A stretch of 64,000 nucleotides of DNA from Acidovorax sp. GBBC 1281 (GTDB lineage: Bacteria; Pseudomonadota; Gammaproteobacteria; Burkholderiales; Burkholderiaceae_C), in contig NZ_CP097269.1 of assembly GCF_028473645.1 (NCBI RefSeq), positions 1,186,001 through 1,250,000 of the forward strand. The letters run 5' to 3'. The position numbers and the translations under genes are program-made. Positions 29,024 through 37,818 of the stretch are shown here, piece by piece; the stretch's first letter is position 1, and every line of letters begins with the position of its first letter. Under the pieces are notes generated by a model. The model saw only the letters and a list, made by a program, of their open reading frames with translations. It ran no database searches and had not been told where the DNA came from.

Positions 29024-29476
29024 ATGGCGCTCGCACAACCGTCCTCCGTCGATGCTTCGCTCTCTTCTTCGCCGTCTCACGGCGATGGTGCAGGCGCGAC
29101 CCCATCCGTCACGATGTGCCAGGCCACGGTGCGCGCGCAAGCCGGGCAGGGCGCCTACAGCGTGGCGTGCGGCGCGGAGACGTTGGATGCCATCGTGGGC
29201 GTGCTGCTGCCTGCGCTCGTGCCTGGCGACGAGGTGCTGCTGGCACGCACCGGTGCAGGCCACGCCGTCATCACCGCCGTGCTGGTGCCTTGCGCCGCCG
29301 TGCCATGGAGCGACCGGTCCATCCGTTTGCAGTCGCATGACTCCATCACGCTCTCGTCCGGCGCCGCGACGCTGCGGCTGACGGCCGAGGGGCTGGCCCG
29401 CATCGTGGCCCTCACCATTGAGCACGACGCGCGCGACCTGGTGGACATCGACGCCGCCGAAGTCCGGATCAACTGA
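29024..29476 (+). CDS. Small VgrG-associated protein (DUF6484-like)
   Basis: 150 residues, starting 11 bases after vgrG. A Ser-rich N-terminus is followed by ETLDAIVGVLLPALVPGDEVLLAR and an all-beta-looking C-terminus (SIRLQSHDSITLSSGAATLRLTAEG and IDIDAAEVRIN-like ending). Small DUF6484 proteins occur in this position after vgrG in other Betaproteobacteria. They are presumed to help needle assembly or effector loading, but no activity is established. The assignment rests on position and general pattern. Confidence 0.65.
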   Translation: MALAQPSSVDASLSSSPSHGDGAGATPSVTMCQATVRAQAGQGAYSVACGAETLDAIVGVLLPALVPGDEVLLARTGAGHAVITAVLVPCAAVPWSDRSIRLQSHDSITLSSGAATLRLTAEGLARIVALTIEHDARDLVDIDAAEVRIN

Positions 29477-29495
29477 ACGGCGGCCGCCGTCCGTT

Positions 29496-30488
29496 TCAGA
29501 GATGGACCTGCACCGCCTCCACTGGGCCATGGATTTCCTGCGACAGCGTGTGGCGCCAGGTCAGTGCGAAGTGGCCATGCTCGGGCTCGATGGTCACGGT
29601 GTCGAAGTGCGGAGACGCGGCATGGCGCTTGCCGCCGCCAGCCGTCCAGGAAACGTGGGGCCGGATATCGGGCAGGGTGATCTGCGACGGGCCCTGGGCA
29701 CTCAAGTGGAGCCACTGGATCGATGTGCCGGATGTCACCTGATCGAAAGAAAACTGCATCCGTGGATGCGCGCAGTTCCAGGCCGCCGGGTCGAACGATC
29801 GGGGCATCCGTCCCACGATGCCGGGCACCTGCCACTCCGCCGGCCCATAGCTGCCCAGCAGCTTGCGCCGTGGCAGCCAGGTGCGGCCGAAACACCCGAA
29901 CCCTGCGGGCGAGGGCGTATCGCTCGCTGCGTGGATCAACTCGTCCGGCCATTCGATCCGGGGCAGCGGCCAACCATCGGGCGGCAGCCCGGCGCTGAAG
30001 CCCAGGCCCGTGGGGTTGGCGGGGGCGAAGGCCTGTGCATCGGCAGGGTCCTGCCCACCGTAGGCCAGGTGATAGGCCACGGGCACCTGCAGCGCGGGTG
30101 CCTGCTCCACCGCCACCGGAAACAAGCCCAGTCGCTTGCGCCACACGCGCTCGCCGAAGACTCGCACCACGCGCGCCTCGCGTCCCACCGTCACGCCCGC
30201 ATCGAACGCGGCGACGGGCTTGCCGCCGGGCGCGTAGGCCACCGCGTTGACGATGACATCCACCCGCGGCTTGAAGGGCACCAGGTCGCTTTCGAAGCGC
30301 ACCACGCCCTCCATGCCCGGTGCATCGAAGAACTGGTCGCCACGCAGGATCGGCAAGCCCGTGCCGTGCGGCGCCACCCGATTGCGAAAGTCCAGCGTGG
30401 CTTTGACGACCACGGTCTTTTGCAGCCCGCCATCTGGCCCGTAGCCCGGAAGGATTTCCGCGGCGAAGGGCGTCAAATTTTCCAGCAT
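29496..30488 (-). CDS. DUF2169 family type VI accessory protein
   Basis: 330 residues from the ATG at 30488, preferred because AAAGGA is correctly spaced for it; upstream in-frame ATGs exist. Features such as FAAEILPGYGPDG, VVVKATLDFRN, RVFGERVWRK and YHLAYGGQDP, then NPTGLGF, are typical of DUF2169. DUF2169 proteins are encoded beside VgrG and PAAR-like DUF4150 effectors and are thought to act as adaptors or chaperones. It is on the opposite strand from its neighbours, between the DUF6484-like gene and the partner-protein genes. Confidence 0.85.
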   Translation of the reverse strand: MLENLTPFAAEILPGYGPDGGLQKTVVVKATLDFRNRVAPHGTGLPILRGDQFFDAPGMEGVVRFESDLVPFKPRVDVIVNAVAYAPGGKPVAAFDAGVTVGREARVVRVFGERVWRKRLGLFPVAVEQAPALQVPVAYHLAYGGQDPADAQAFAPANPTGLGFSAGLPPDGWPLPRIEWPDELIHAASDTPSPAGFGCFGRTWLPRRKLLGSYGPAEWQVPGIVGRMPRSFDPAAWNCAHPRMQFSFDQVTSGTSIQWLHLSAQGPSQITLPDIRPHVSWTAGGGKRHAASPHFDTVTIEPEHGHFALTWRHTLSQEIHGPVEAVQVHL

Positions 30489-30544
30489 CGTATGCATCCT
30501 TTTTGCTTTCGGCCTTGCCATGCGCCAGCCCCGAGGGGGTCTGC

Positions 30545-31822
30545 GTGAGTGTCGCCCGTCTTCCCCTGGCGCGCGCCATCGACATCCCGGTCATGCGCGC
30601 ATTGCCCCTGCGCATGGCGCGTTCGCTGGTCACGCAGTACTGGCGCCGCACCCACATGCTCACGCTGCCCGCACACCGGCTGGAGGCCCTGGCAGTGTTC
30701 GACGACAGCATCGTTCAGTGCCTGGCCTCGCTCAAGCTGCATCTGGCCCATGCGCCCGCGATGGAGTCGGATTTTCATGCGGAAATCGCCGCAGCAGGGC
30801 ACGAATTGCAGCAGGAAGGCCCCGCCGTTTTTGCCCACGCCTGCATCGAGGTCCTCAAGCTGCAGCTGGACCGGCCCGCCGATGTGGCCCCCGACCTCTG
30901 GAACGGCCATCTGCAAGCCCACCCCGCTGCGGTCTTCCATGCCTTGCGATTCGCTTTCGATGACGCCGTGGCCAGCTATCTCGCGCCGCGCGCAAGCCAG
31001 GCGGTGCAGCAGCAGCACCTGTCGCTGGTGCGCCTTCTGATGCGGCTCGCCATTGCGCGGCCCGCGGTGTCCGATGCGTATGCCGATGCCATGGCCGCCA
31101 TGGCCGAGCCCCTGCCCGGCGGCTTGGCGAATCTCTGCCATTGGCGTTGCGTGGCCCGTGCCGACGAGGCCAAGGCGCTGCGGGCCGTGGAGCAAGGCGA
31201 GGACGCCGAAGCAGGGTTGATCTCCCTGGCGCTCATGGGCAGCCCGCAGGAGACCACGGCCGCCAAGGCGATGCTGGCGCGATGGCCCGACTCCCCGGTG
31301 GCGCTGGCCCTTTGCGCGGCGCGCGCAGGGCACGATCTGGCCGTTGCCTTGCGCGAGGGCCGCTTTCCCGCCATGGCCTGGACGCAACAGCTGTATGCCG
31401 CCGCCCTGGTCGGCGACGGCCCCTTGCTGCGCCAGCTTGCGGCGCATACGCTGTGGGACGACGAACTCGCATGCCGGGCACTGGCCGACAGCGTGGCATT
31501 GCTGGCGGGCGTTCCCTGCGATGGGCTGTTCGACCGAGCCCGCCCGGCCGGCGACCGCGCCCAGTGGGCGGACGCGGCCCTGGCGGCGCTGCCCAGCGCC
31601 GGCCCGCCCCTGCGAATCGGCAAACCGCGGCCATCGGTCGTGCTGGAAGAGGCCGCCGCGTGCGTGGGTGCACCGCTGCGCCGCCTGCTGTACATCGAAC
31701 ATGTCTCCCGCATGAGCGGCGCGCTGTGGATCGAGGCCGATGACCTGGCCGGCGTGCAGGCGCTGGCGCTTCAGACGGCCTCCGTGTTCGAGCGGGCCGT
31801 CTTTGCCGGGAGTGCACCATGA
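30545..31822 (+). CDS. Type VI cassette partner protein of unknown function
   Basis: About 425 residues if started at GTG 30545, which has GAGGGGG upstream; an ATG at 30503 in the same frame is possible. It is rich in Ala and Leu and mostly helical (HRLEALAVFDDSIVQCL, LSLVRLLMRLAIA, EQGEDAEAGLISLALMG, RRLLYIEHVSRMSG), suggesting a helical-repeat scaffold. It overlaps the next gene by 4 bases (ATGA), so the two are translationally coupled. This gene type accompanies DUF2169 and Rhs genes in related cassettes. I cannot name a domain. Confidence 0.7.
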   Translation: MSVARLPLARAIDIPVMRALPLRMARSLVTQYWRRTHMLTLPAHRLEALAVFDDSIVQCLASLKLHLAHAPAMESDFHAEIAAAGHELQQEGPAVFAHACIEVLKLQLDRPADVAPDLWNGHLQAHPAAVFHALRFAFDDAVASYLAPRASQAVQQQHLSLVRLLMRLAIARPAVSDAYADAMAAMAEPLPGGLANLCHWRCVARADEAKALRAVEQGEDAEAGLISLALMGSPQETTAAKAMLARWPDSPVALALCAARAGHDLAVALREGRFPAMAWTQQLYAAALVGDGPLLRQLAAHTLWDDELACRALADSVALLAGVPCDGLFDRARPAGDRAQWADAALAALPSAGPPLRIGKPRPSVVLEEAAACVGAPLRRLLYIEHVSRMSGALWIEADDLAGVQALALQTASVFERAVFAGSAP

Positions 31823-32934
31823 CGCCGCTCACCATTGCAGCCGCCGGCGCCTGCACGCCCATCGGCACGCGTGCCTGGCAGACCGGCAGCGCCGTGGCCA
31901 GCCGCTTCGCGGCCTTCACCCGCCAGCCCATCAAGGGCCACATCGATCACCAGGCCACGGTGTCGCGCGTGCAGGCCATCGCGCCCGACTGCACCGGCGT
32001 CGATCGATTGGTCCGGCTGGCAGCACCCGCGTTGCATGAAGCGCTGCAAGGGCCCACCACCGCATCCACCGCGGCATGGCCGCTGGTCCGGCCGATCCCG
32101 GTCTTCATCGCGCTTCCCGAGCCACTGCCCGAACTGCGTGGCCTCATCGATGCCCAGCGGTTCGCGTTGGAGTTGCCGCGTGCGCTCGACGTGGCCCCCG
32201 AATTCCTGCCGTTGATGCTGTACACGGGCGGGTCGGTGGGCGGGGCAGATGCGCTGGCTGCGGCATACCGCTTCCTGCACGAACATCCCGCCGTGCCCGA
32301 GGTCGTATTCGGTGGCGTGGACAGCCTGGTCGACCCGGCCGTCGTGGACTGCCTCTATGAACGGCGCTGGCTCAAGGTCAACGGCCACACCGAGGGCTTC
32401 ATCGCTTCGGAAGGGGCCGCTTTCGTGCGGCTGGCGCGCAAGCCTTGTGCGGCGAACTACGTCACCGTGTTTCCGCCGGGCTTCGGGCAGGAAGCCGCGC
32501 CGCGCGTGGGCAGTGAAGCCATCCTGGGCGGCGCGGGCCTCATCGACGCTGCCATCCAGGCCCTGAAGGCCGCGACCCTGCCGGCGGAGGCACTGCATTC
32601 GTACTGGAGCGACACGGACGGCAGCCCTTGGCGCGGTAGCGAACTCACTAACCTGAGTGCGGCCCTCGCCGCGCAACACGGCCATCCTGCGATGCAGGAA
32701 CCCGCCGCCTTCCTGGGCGAGATGGGCGCCGCCTGGGCGCCGCTGCTTCTGTGCCTGCTGCACGAGATGCGGCAGGACTTGCACCACCCGCACAGGCCCG
32801 TGGCGCTGAGCGGCCATGCGGGCCTGCAGAGCGTGACCGGCCTCTCCACCCGCGCGGCCGCCTGGGTCGCCACCTGGAACCACACCCGCGCACCGATGCC
32901 ATCCCCATCCACCCGCAACCGCGAAGCTGCCTGA
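31819..32934 (+). CDS. Thiolase/ketoacyl-synthase-fold-like protein in type VI cassette
   Basis: 371 residues. MTPLTIAAAGACTPIGTRAW, MLYTGGSVGGADALAAAYRFL, FGGVDSLVDPAVVDCLYE, GFIASEGAAFVRLAR and LSGHAGLQSVTGLST-like segments recall the beta-ketoacyl synthase/thiolase fold. The usual active-site cysteine is not obvious: the corresponding place reads YTGGSVGG. A non-catalytic or altered role is therefore likely. It overlaps the preceding gene by 4 bases and ends 3 bases before the rhs ATG, so it should be co-expressed with the effector. Confidence 0.7.
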   Translation: MTPLTIAAAGACTPIGTRAWQTGSAVASRFAAFTRQPIKGHIDHQATVSRVQAIAPDCTGVDRLVRLAAPALHEALQGPTTASTAAWPLVRPIPVFIALPEPLPELRGLIDAQRFALELPRALDVAPEFLPLMLYTGGSVGGADALAAAYRFLHEHPAVPEVVFGGVDSLVDPAVVDCLYERRWLKVNGHTEGFIASEGAAFVRLARKPCAANYVTVFPPGFGQEAAPRVGSEAILGGAGLIDAAIQALKAATLPAEALHSYWSDTDGSPWRGSELTNLSAALAAQHGHPAMQEPAAFLGEMGAAWAPLLLCLLHEMRQDLHHPHRPVALSGHAGLQSVTGLSTRAAAWVATWNHTRAPMPSPSTRNREAA

Positions 32935-32937
32935 CCC

Positions 32938-35900
32938 ATGGCCACTTACGTCAACGACCGCCGGGCGATCCATGAGGGGCGCAGCCCGGCCATGATTCCC
33001 GGGCCCATCAACCCCGTCTTCCCCAAGCCCAACGGACCGCCGGTTCCGATCCTCAACATGGCCCACGGGCCGGGCCTCAAGAACGGCACGGCCACCCTCA
33101 AGATCGACGGCAAGCCCGTCTCCGTGGCCGGCAGCCGGTTCGAATCCATCCCCGCCACGCCCGATCGGCTGGGCGGCATCGCCGGCGTGCGCTCCACCGT
33201 CGTGGGCGGCGCGGCCGAGCCCACCAGCTACAGCAGCGACACCAAGTTCGAAGGCAAGGGCAGCGTCCGCTCGTTCGACACGACGAAATCCAACTCCCTC
33301 GTCATCAACCCCGGCTGGGCCATGCGCCTGGCCATGAAGGCGCTGCCCGGCCCCTACGACCAACTGGCCCAGAAAGTCATCGAAAAGCTCCCCGGCGCCT
33401 TCGGTGACCAGTTGAGCGCCCTGGGCGAGTCGCTCACCGACCCGAGCGTGCTGATCGGCCCCGCGCTCAAGTTGGTGGGCAAGCTCATTCCCGGCGTCAA
33501 TCTGGTGGTGGGCGGTGCCGCCATGGCCGAATCCGCCATGCAGATCGCAGAGCTGGCCCAGGAGGTGCAGGACCTGCTCACGCCGCCCCTGACCGACGAG
33601 AAGATCGACCAGATCGCCGACGTGATCGCCAATGGCGTGGCGGCCATCACCATCGGCTTCGTGCTCGGCAAGATCGTGAAGCGCGCCAAGTCCAGGATCA
33701 ATGCGGTTGCCAGCCGGCAGAACAACCAGGTCAACCCCAACACGCAGGCCAAGATCGTCGATGACGTGCATGTCGGCGCACCGGGCGGCGCCAACTGCGA
33801 ACTCGGCACCTGCCACCCGGTCATCTTCGCCACCGGCGTCAAGATCCTGTCGGAAACCGACTTTGCCTTGCCCGGCCTGCTGCCGCTGGAATGGCGGCGC
33901 TTTTACCGCTCGGCCGACCGGCGCCCCGGCTGGCTGGGCTGGGGGTGGAGCACGCCCTTGAGCATCGAGCTGGCCCTGGTCCACAGCCATGTGCACTACT
34001 ACGATGCCCGGGGCCGCCGGGTGCAGTTGCCCCCGCTCTCGCCCGGGCAGAGCCACTTCGACGAGCGGGAAAAGATCACCCTCATCCACCACGAAGACGG
34101 GCACTACAGCGTCGAGTCCACCGACGGCCTGCGGCACGAGTTCGCCAAGCCCGTGCCCGGCCAGTGGCGCCTGCCCCTGGCGCGGCTACGCGACCGCCAC
34201 GGCAATGCCATCACGCTGCATTACCCGGCCTATGACGAAACCGGCGTGGACGGCATTGCGCCGCGCCCCGCCGGCCTGACCGACAGCGCCGGCCGTGAGC
34301 TTCGCTTCGGCTGGACCGACGCCGGCCTGCTGGCCGAGGTGCGCCTCGCGCCCCGCACCCTCGATGGCGTGGAACACCAGGGCGGGGTGCTGGTGCGCTA
34401 TGCCTACGACAGCGTGGGCAACCTGGAGGGCGACAAGGGTGGCAAGGGCAACAGCCAGGCCAACCTCGCCAGCGCCACCGATGCGCAGGGCGGCACCACG
34501 GCGTACCGCTACGAGAACCACCTCATGGTGGCCTACACCACCAAGAACGGCTTCACCCACCACCAACAGTGGAGCCGGCTGGACGCAGGGGGGCGCGTGG
34601 TGCGCACCTGGACCGACACCCCCGGCCTGCTGGACACCCGCTTCGAATACGACCTGGGGATGCGCACCACCCATGTCACCGATGCCCTGGGCCGGCGCAC
34701 CAGCTACCACTACAACGGGCACAACGAAGTCGTCGCCGTCACGGAAGCCGGACCGGACGGCCAGCCCGTGCGCACCGAGACGCAGATGGACCGCGCCGGC
34801 AACCCCGACACGACCACCGACGCCCTGGGCCGCAGCACCCGCTGGCAATGGGATGCCCGTGGCAACCTGACCGCTGTCACCGACGCGGCCGGCGCCACCA
34901 CGCGGCTGCGCTACAACGCGCTGAACCTGCCCACCGAGATCACCGACGCCCTGGGCCACGTCTGGAAGAACGACTACGACGCGCGTGGCGACCTGCGCGA
35001 GCACACCGACGCGCTGGGCCACGCCACCCGCTACCAATACGACCCGCGCGGCCTGCCCGTTGCCATCGAGGACGCCCACGGCAAGACCCGGCATCTGCAA
35101 TGGGATGCGGCCGGCCAACTGGTGGCCTACACCGACTGCTCGGGCCGCACCACCCGCTACCAGTACGACATCCTGGGCAACCTGGCCGCCAGCGTCGATG
35201 CCCTGGGCCAGGCCACGCGCTACCAGCACGACGCGCTGGGCCAGTTGCGCATCGCAACGCAAGCCGACGGGGCCGAGCACCGCTACGACCACGACGCCCA
35301 GGGCAACTTGGTGGCCTACACCGACCCCAAGGGCGCCATCACCCGCTACGCGTACAACGGCCTGGACCAGCCCGTGGAGCGCCAGGACCCGCAGGGCCAA
35401 AGCCTGCGCTACCGCTACGACGCGGTGGGGCGGCTCGTGGCGCTGCAAAACGAGAACGGCGCCTGGTACCAGTTTCACTACGACGCGGCTGACAACCTGG
35501 TGCAGGAGATCGGCTTCGATGGCCGAATCCAGCGCTACCGGTACAACGCGGCGGGCGAGCTGACCGAGTTGCACGAACGCGATGCGGCCGAGCCGCCGGA
35601 CACGCCGTACGACATGGCGCCCGATGCGCCGTTACCGAAGCGCACGCACTTCCAGCGCGACCTGCTGGGCCGGCTGCTGGCCAAGGTCCACACGAACGGA
35701 GAGGCGGCCAGCTACACCTACGACCTGCTCGGGCGCATGGTCGGCTGCGCCAACGCGCAGGCCCAGGTCCGGTTCGCCTACGACGCACTCTCGCAACTGG
35801 TCGAGGAAACGCAGGTGCATCTGGGCGATGCCCAGGCGGACGGCGTGCAGGCACCCGCACCCACCCAGGCGCAGGCCCTGGTGGATAGGCACTTCACCTT

Positions 35901-37818
35901 CCGCCACGCCTACGACGCCCTGGGCAACCGAATCGCCAGCGTGTTGCCCAGCGGCAAGAACGTGCAATGGCTGTACTACGGCTCCGGGCACCTGCACCAG
36001 ATCCGGGTGGATGGCCACACCGTCAGCGACATGGAGCGCGATGCGCTGCACCAGGAGATCTCGCGCACGCAAGGGGCGTTGACCAGCCGCTACGGCCTGG
36101 ACCCCATGGGCCGGCTGGTGGCCCACAAAGTGAGCCGGGAAGCCGCCTTGCAAACGCTGCCCGGTGCGGCCACGGAGGCGTCGTTGCGGGACCGGGACCC
36201 ACCACCCGGAATGCCCGGCCCACCGGGCCTGTCCGACCTGCTGGCCCGTCTGCCACACCTTCCTTCAGGCCATCGGATTGCGCGGCACTACCAGTACGAC
36301 CGGGGCGGCAACCTCACGGCCACGCAGGACAGCCTGCGGGGCGCCAGCGAATACCGCTACGACGCGCTGGGCCGCATCCTGTCGGCGCACAAAGGCACGC
36401 GGAGCACGACGCAGGGTACGCAGCAGGGAGAAGACCGCGAGCAATTCACGTTCGATCCGGCCGGCAACCTGCTCAACCCCAACCGGGGCGGCGAGCAAAG
36501 CGCCGGCGGCGTGAGCCACGAGCGGGAGAAGGTGCCCACCAACCGTCTCACCGTATACCAGGATCTGCGGTTCACCTACGACCTGCATGGCAACGTCGTG
36601 CAACGGCTGGTGGGCTGGCACACGGTGCAGAACTATCGCTACAGCGCGGAGCACCAGATCGTGGAGGCCACCGTCACGCGTTACCGGGAGCGTCCCGCGC
36701 TGCAATCGGTGCGTGCTGCCGGCCAGGTGCAGGCCGAGCCTGGAGCCACCGTGCAGACCACGCGCTACCGCTATGACGCGCTGGGGCGGCGCGTCGACAA
36801 GACGGACGCCTTCGGCAGGACCCGGTTCGTGTATGACGGCGACCTACTCGCGGGAGAAATACGGGGCAGCAAAGTCAGCGAATACCTGTACGAGCCGGAC
36901 AGCTTCGTGCCGCTGGCCAAGCTGGAGTCGGAGGCGAAACAGGCTCCAGTGCAAGAAGTACTAGGGCATATTGCTATGGAAAATGTAGCAAATGAATCGT
37001 CTGAGGCAAAATCCTTTGCCGTCTATTACTACCAGTGCGACCAAGTAGGTGCGCCGCAGGAGTTGACGGACGAGGCGGGAAGGATCGTGTGGGCGGCCAG
37101 CTATAAGGTGTGGGGGCAGGCGCAGGCGCTTCAGATGCTTCGCACAGGCACCGATGGGGAAGCTGCGGTGTTCACTGCAAGTGACCGGCCATTGACTCTC
37201 GCGGCCCAGGGCGATCTCCAGGCTCTCAATTTAGTGGAGCAGCCGCTGCGGTTTCAGGGGCAGTATTTTGATGGTGAAACCGGGCTGCATTACAACCGGT
37301 ACCGTTATTACGACCCGGTGACTGGGCGTTTTGTACATCAAGATCCTATCGGTTTTGCTGGGGGAGGAAATTTCTATGAATATTCTCCGAATCCTTGGAG
37401 TTGGTTTGATCCTCTTGGTCTAGCAAGGCGTCCCCCCCACAATTTGAAAGCCAAAGTCAAGGGGAAGGATGGTGCGGTTAAATCTGAGCAGGATTATGTC
37501 AGTGGTGGGATGACTGAAGAGGATAAGGCGTTAGGTTATCCGCTCTGCACCTTGGTTACACATACTGAAAGGAAGGCTTTGAATGAAGGAAATTATTCTC
37601 CAGAAGATTCCATAGAAATGGATGGGCAGTATGCGCCATGCTCCCACTGCAAGGGAGCTATGAATACGGCCGTAAATAGTGGCAAAGTTGCTGGTATTAA
37701 ATATACTTGGGATGGTAAAGTGTGGGAAGCAGGTGATGCGGCTAAGAAGGCTAGGGCCAAGTCAAACTCTAAAAAGGCTGCGGGCGTTTGTGCTCTGGGA
37801 AAAAAAAAGAGATCATGA
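32938..37818 (+). CDS. rhs: PAAR-like/Rhs polymorphic toxin with deaminase-like C-terminal tip
   Basis: 1626 residues. The N-terminal DUF4150 PAAR-like domain (about 15-125) sits on VgrG. A hydrophobic stretch (about 220-245) and a DUF6531 segment (about 285-360, FALPGLLPLEWRRFYRS) follow. RHS/YD repeats (about 400-1450) build the cocoon, and the conserved core ends [13 protein letters not shown] (about 1457) and DPLGLA (about 1491). The last 130 residues are a distinct tip containing THTERKAL (His-x-Glu, about 1542) and PCSHCKGAM (Pro-Cys-x2-Cys, about 1567), the zinc motif of cytidine-deaminase-fold toxins. The DNA turns AT-rich from about 37340. A repeat copy is translated in frame at 36957. 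The immunity gene overlaps its stop. The deaminase target (DNA, RNA or nucleotide) is unknown. Confidence 0.9.
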   Translation: MATYVNDRRAIHEGRSPAMIPGPINPVFPKPNGPPVPILNMAHGPGLKNGTATLKIDGKPVSVAGSRFESIPATPDRLGGIAGVRSTVVGGAAEPTSYSSDTKFEGKGSVRSFDTTKSNSLVINPGWAMRLAMKALPGPYDQLAQKVIEKLPGAFGDQLSALGESLTDPSVLIGPALKLVGKLIPGVNLVVGGAAMAESAMQIAELAQEVQDLLTPPLTDEKIDQIADVIANGVAAITIGFVLGKIVKRAKSRINAVASRQNNQVNPNTQAKIVDDVHVGAPGGANCELGTCHPVIFATGVKILSETDFALPGLLPLEWRRFYRSADRRPGWLGWGWSTPLSIELALVHSHVHYYDARGRRVQLPPLSPGQSHFDEREKITLIHHEDGHYSVESTDGLRHEFAKPVPGQWRLPLARLRDRHGNAITLHYPAYDETGVDGIAPRPAGLTDSAGRELRFGWTDAGLLAEVRLAPRTLDGVEHQGGVLVRYAYDSVGNLEGDKGGKGNSQANLASATDAQGGTTAYRYENHLMVAYTTKNGFTHHQQWSRLDAGGRVVRTWTDTPGLLDTRFEYDLGMRTTHVTDALGRRTSYHYNGHNEVVAVTEAGPDGQPVRTETQMDRAGNPDTTTDALGRSTRWQWDARGNLTAVTDAAGATTRLRYNALNLPTEITDALGHVWKNDYDARGDLREHTDALGHATRYQYDPRGLPVAIEDAHGKTRHLQWDAAGQLVAYTDCSGRTTRYQYDILGNLAASVDALGQATRYQHDALGQLRIATQADGAEHRYDHDAQGNLVAYTDPKGAITRYAYNGLDQPVERQDPQGQSLRYRYDAVGRLVALQNENGAWYQFHYDAADNLVQEIGFDGRIQRYRYNAAGELTELHERDAAEPPDTPYDMAPDAPLPKRTHFQRDLLGRLLAKVHTNGEAASYTYDLLGRMVGCANAQAQVRFAYDALSQLVEETQVHLGDAQADGVQAPAPTQAQALVDRHFTFRHAYDALGNRIASVLPSGKNVQWLYYGSGHLHQIRVDGHTVSDMERDALHQEISRTQGALTSRYGLDPMGRLVAHKVSREAALQTLPGAATEASLRDRDPPPGMPGPPGLSDLLARLPHLPSGHRIARHYQYDRGGNLTATQDSLRGASEYRYDALGRILSAHKGTRSTTQGTQQGEDREQFTFDPAGNLLNPNRGGEQSAGGVSHEREKVPTNRLTVYQDLRFTYDLHGNVVQRLVGWHTVQNYRYSAEHQIVEATVTRYRERPALQSVRAAGQVQAEPGATVQTTRYRYDALGRRVDKTDAFGRTRFVYDGDLLAGEIRGSKVSEYLYEPDSFVPLAKLESEAKQAPVQEVLGHIAMENVANESSEAKSFAVYYYQCDQVGAPQELTDEAGRIVWAASYKVWGQAQALQMLRTGTDGEAAVFTASDRPLTLAAQGDLQALNLVEQPLRFQGQYFDGETGLHYNRYRYYDPVTGRFVHQDPIGFAGGGNFYEYSPNPWSWFDPLGLARRPPHNLKAKVKGKDGAVKSEQDYVSGGMTEEDKALGYPLCTLVTHTERKALNEGNYSPEDSIEMDGQYAPCSHCKGAMNTAVNSGKVAGIKYTWDGKVWEAGDAAKKARAKSNSKKAAGVCALGKKKRS
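36957..36991 (+). repeat. Interspersed repeat copy c, inside rhs reading frame
   Basis: AGTACTAGGGCATATTGCTA followed by TGGAAAATGTAGCAA, embedded in frame and translated approximately as VLGHIAMENVAN. It lies between the GEIRGSKVSEYLYEPDSF block and the YYYQCDQVGAPQELTDEAG block of the Rhs core. The same insert is present in the displaced rhs tips at 39215, 40980 and 45805. Confidence 0.8.

Noticed and set aside
32938..37818. Very long open frames on the opposite strand or in shifted frames across GC-rich genes (for example opposite maeB, serS, rhs and uxaA)
   Set aside because: They are Arg/Ala/Pro/His-rich, lack ribosome sites and known motifs, and overlap well-supported genes; they are a by-product of high GC content.
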